Below are positions 63,401-64,000 of a stretch of DNA of 64,000 bases, piece after piece; within the stretch, counting starts at the first letter, position 1, and every line of letters begins with the position of its first letter. Location: the NCBI RefSeq assembly GCF_001280065.1, contig NZ_LGEA01000104.1, forward strand, positions 18,777 to 82,776, read 5' to 3'. The notes beneath the pieces are model-generated. The model ran no database searches. It was not told the DNA's origin and saw only the letters and a list, made by a program, of their open reading frames with translations. The translations under genes were made by a program, and so were the position numbers. Source of the DNA: Streptomyces sp. NRRL B-1140 (GTDB lineage Bacteria > Actinomycetota > Actinomycetes > Streptomycetales > Streptomycetaceae).

Positions 63401-64000
63401 AAGTTCAGCGTCTCGGCCTTCTTGATGCCCGCGACCACGAGCTGGCGGTCGCCGTTGGGCTTGACCAGGTCGATGGCGAGGCCGAAGTTGACGTGCTCCG
63501 GCTTGACCAGGGTGGGCTTGCCGTCCTTCTCCGCGAAGGAGTAGTTCATCGACGGCATGGCCTTGATGGCCTGCACCATCGCGTAGCCGATCAGGTGCGT
63601 GAAGGAGATCTTCCCGCCCCGGGCGCGCTTCAGGTGGTTGTTGATGACGATGCGGTTGTCGAACAGCAGCTTCACCGGGACCGCGCGCACGGACGTGGCC
63701 GTGGGCACCTCCAGGGAGGCGTTCATGTTCTTGGCGACCGCGGCGGCGGGGCCGCGCAGCACGACCTGCTCGGGGCCCGAGGGGGCCTCGGCGGCGGGCT
63801 CGGCCTTCTTCGCGGCGGCGGCCGGCTTGGCGGCGGGCTTCGCGGCCGGGGCGGCCTGCGCCGGAGCGGGGGCCTTGGCGGGGGCGGGGGCCTGCGCGGG
63901 AGTGGCCGGAGCGGCCGGCTGAGGGGTGGTGGTGGTCCCCGCGGCCCCCGCGGCCGCGGTACCCGCCGGAGCCGGGGCGGCGGCCGCCCCTGGCTTGTAG
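60412..64000 (-). CDS. sucA: 2-oxoglutarate dehydrogenase/decarboxylase, E2-domain-fused E1 (Kgd), N-terminus beyond window
   Basis: TCA-cycle enzyme decarboxylating 2-oxoglutarate with thiamine diphosphate. The visible part begins at the right edge in an Ala/Pro/Lys-rich linker (about 63780-64000), passes into an E2-like acyltransferase-type domain ([40 protein letters not shown]), then the E1 domain with the ThDP region ([44 protein letters not shown]). This is the actinobacterial Kgd architecture; the real start and about 55-60 residues lie outside. Stop TAA 60412-60414. It needs no separate E2 gene nearby. Confidence 0.95.
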   Translation of the reverse strand, partial: YKPGAAAAPAPAGTAAAGAAGTTTTPQPAAPATPAQAPAPAKAPAPAQAAPAAKPAAKPAAAAKKAEPAAEAPSGPEQVVLRGPAAAVAKNMNASLEVPTATSVRAVPVKLLFDNRIVINNHLKRARGGKISFTHLIGYAMVQAIKAMPSMNYSFAEKDGKPTLVKPEHVNFGLAIDLVKPNGDRQLVVAGIKKAETLNFFEFWQAYEDIVRRARDGKLGMDDFTGVTVSLTNPGGLGTVHSVPRLMPGQSVIMGVGSMDYPAEFQGTSQDTLNKLGISKVMTLTSTYDHRVIQGAASGEFLRIVANLLLGENGFYDDIFEALRIPYEPVRWLKDIDASHDDDVTKAARVFELIHSYRVRGHVMADTDPLEYQQRKHPDLDITEHGLTLWDLEREFAVGGFSGKSMMKLRDILGVLRDSYCRTTGIEFMHIQDPKQRKWIQDRVERPHSKPEREEQLRILRRLNAAEAFETFLQTKYVGQKRFSLEGGESVIPLLDAVLDSAAESRLDEVVIGMAHRGRLNVLANIVGKSYAQIFREFEGNLDPKSMHGSGDVKYHLGAEGTFTGLDGEQIAVSLVANPSHLEAVDPVLEGVSRAKQDIINKGGTDFTVLPVAIHGDAAFAGQGVVAETLNMSQLRGYRTGGTVHIVINNQVGFTAAPESSRSSMYATDVARMIEAPIFHVNGDDPEAVVRVARLAFEFRQAFNKDVVIDLICYRRRGHNESDNPAFTQPLMYDLIDKKRSVRKLYTESLIGRGDITLEEAEQALQDYQGQLEKVFTEVREATSQPGTVESTDPQAEFPVAVNTAVTTEVVKRIAESQVNIPDHITVHPRLLPQLQRRASMVEDGTIDWGMGETLAIGSLLLEGVPVRLAGQDSQRGTFGQRHAVIIDRSTGDEYTPLQYLSEDQARLNVYNSLLSEYAAMGFEYGYSLARPEALVMWEAQFGDFVNGAQTVVDEFISSAEQKWAQTSGVVLLLPHGYEGQGPDHSSARPERFLQMCAQNNMTVAMPTSPSNYFHLLRWQVHNPHHKPLVVFTPKSMLRLKAAAAKAEEFTTGQFQPVIGDASVDAAAVKKVVFCAGKVYYDLEAERQKRGVTDTAIIRIERLYPLPGAELQAEIKKYPNAEKYLWAQEEPANQGAWPFIALNLIDHLDLAVGADVPHGERLRRISRPHGSSPAVGSAKRHQAEQEQLVREVFEA

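Overview
The window is high-GC actinobacterial chromosome and almost certainly Streptomyces. Strong third-position GC, frequent GTG starts and GTGA/ATGA gene overlaps all fit. So do recognisable orthologues of SigR/RsrA, the epi-isozizaene synthase/CYP170 pair, nrdABS under a B12 riboswitch, the DasR/DasABC chitobiose locus, WblE, SigH, SodN/SodX and 2-oxoglutarate dehydrogenase. From memory, the gene order follows the SCO52xx core-chromosome region of S. coelicolor. I see no rRNA, tRNA, CRISPR, prophage or intact insertion sequence. Orthologue statements come from recall, not a search.

Layout. 1-5.8 kb: rsgA (cut by the window edge) and aroA, an M50-like membrane protease, a SRAP protein with a hydrolase, then the thiol-oxidative-stress pair sigR-rsrA with its autoregulated promoter. 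6-10.4 kb: two tandem membrane HD-domain proteins (one HD-GYP, one degenerate), a TPR protein and peptide deformylase. 10.7-13.2 kb: two-gene sesquiterpene operon (epi-isozizaene to albaflavenone). 13.2-18.1 kb: nrdA-nrdB-nrdS behind a cobalamin riboswitch. 18.2-28.4 kb: monocarboxylate-type symporter with DUF3311 partner, then the amino-sugar block dasR / dasABC-GH3 / nagB / SIS isomerase, with several DasR operators (dre). 28.5-36.3 kb: SDR/TetR pair, a PdtaS-like histidine kinase, wblE, a lipid-kinase-like protein, sigH with its anti-sigma factor, and a UBP zinc finger. 36.4-46.7 kb: Na+/H+ antiporter, PLP deaminase, a family 2B encapsulin shell next to a polyprenyl diphosphate synthase, GNAT, a decayed TetR gene, a DGPF/ECF sigma pair and a VOC protein. 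46.8-54.7 kb: PiT phosphate transporter, sodN/sodX, ABATE regulator, amino-acid ABC transporter, malic enzyme. 55-64 kb: oxidoreductase, small HTH/Clp-N pair, PadR/DUF4097 pair, DUF6104 protein, and the fused E1-type 2-oxoglutarate dehydrogenase running off the right edge.

How it works together. Most genes are housekeeping or developmental and stress physiology: sigma factors SigR, SigH and an ECF42-like factor with their partners, nutrient sensing through N-acetylglucosamine/DasR, redox and metal-responsive enzymes (NrdAB by B12, SodN by nickel), and volatile terpenoid biosynthesis. The least understood pieces are the encapsulin-prenyl synthase pair, the degenerate HD-GYP partner, the HTH/Clp-N and PadR/DUF4097 modules with clear operator-like repeats, and an isolated near-perfect dre site in a gene-poor gap.
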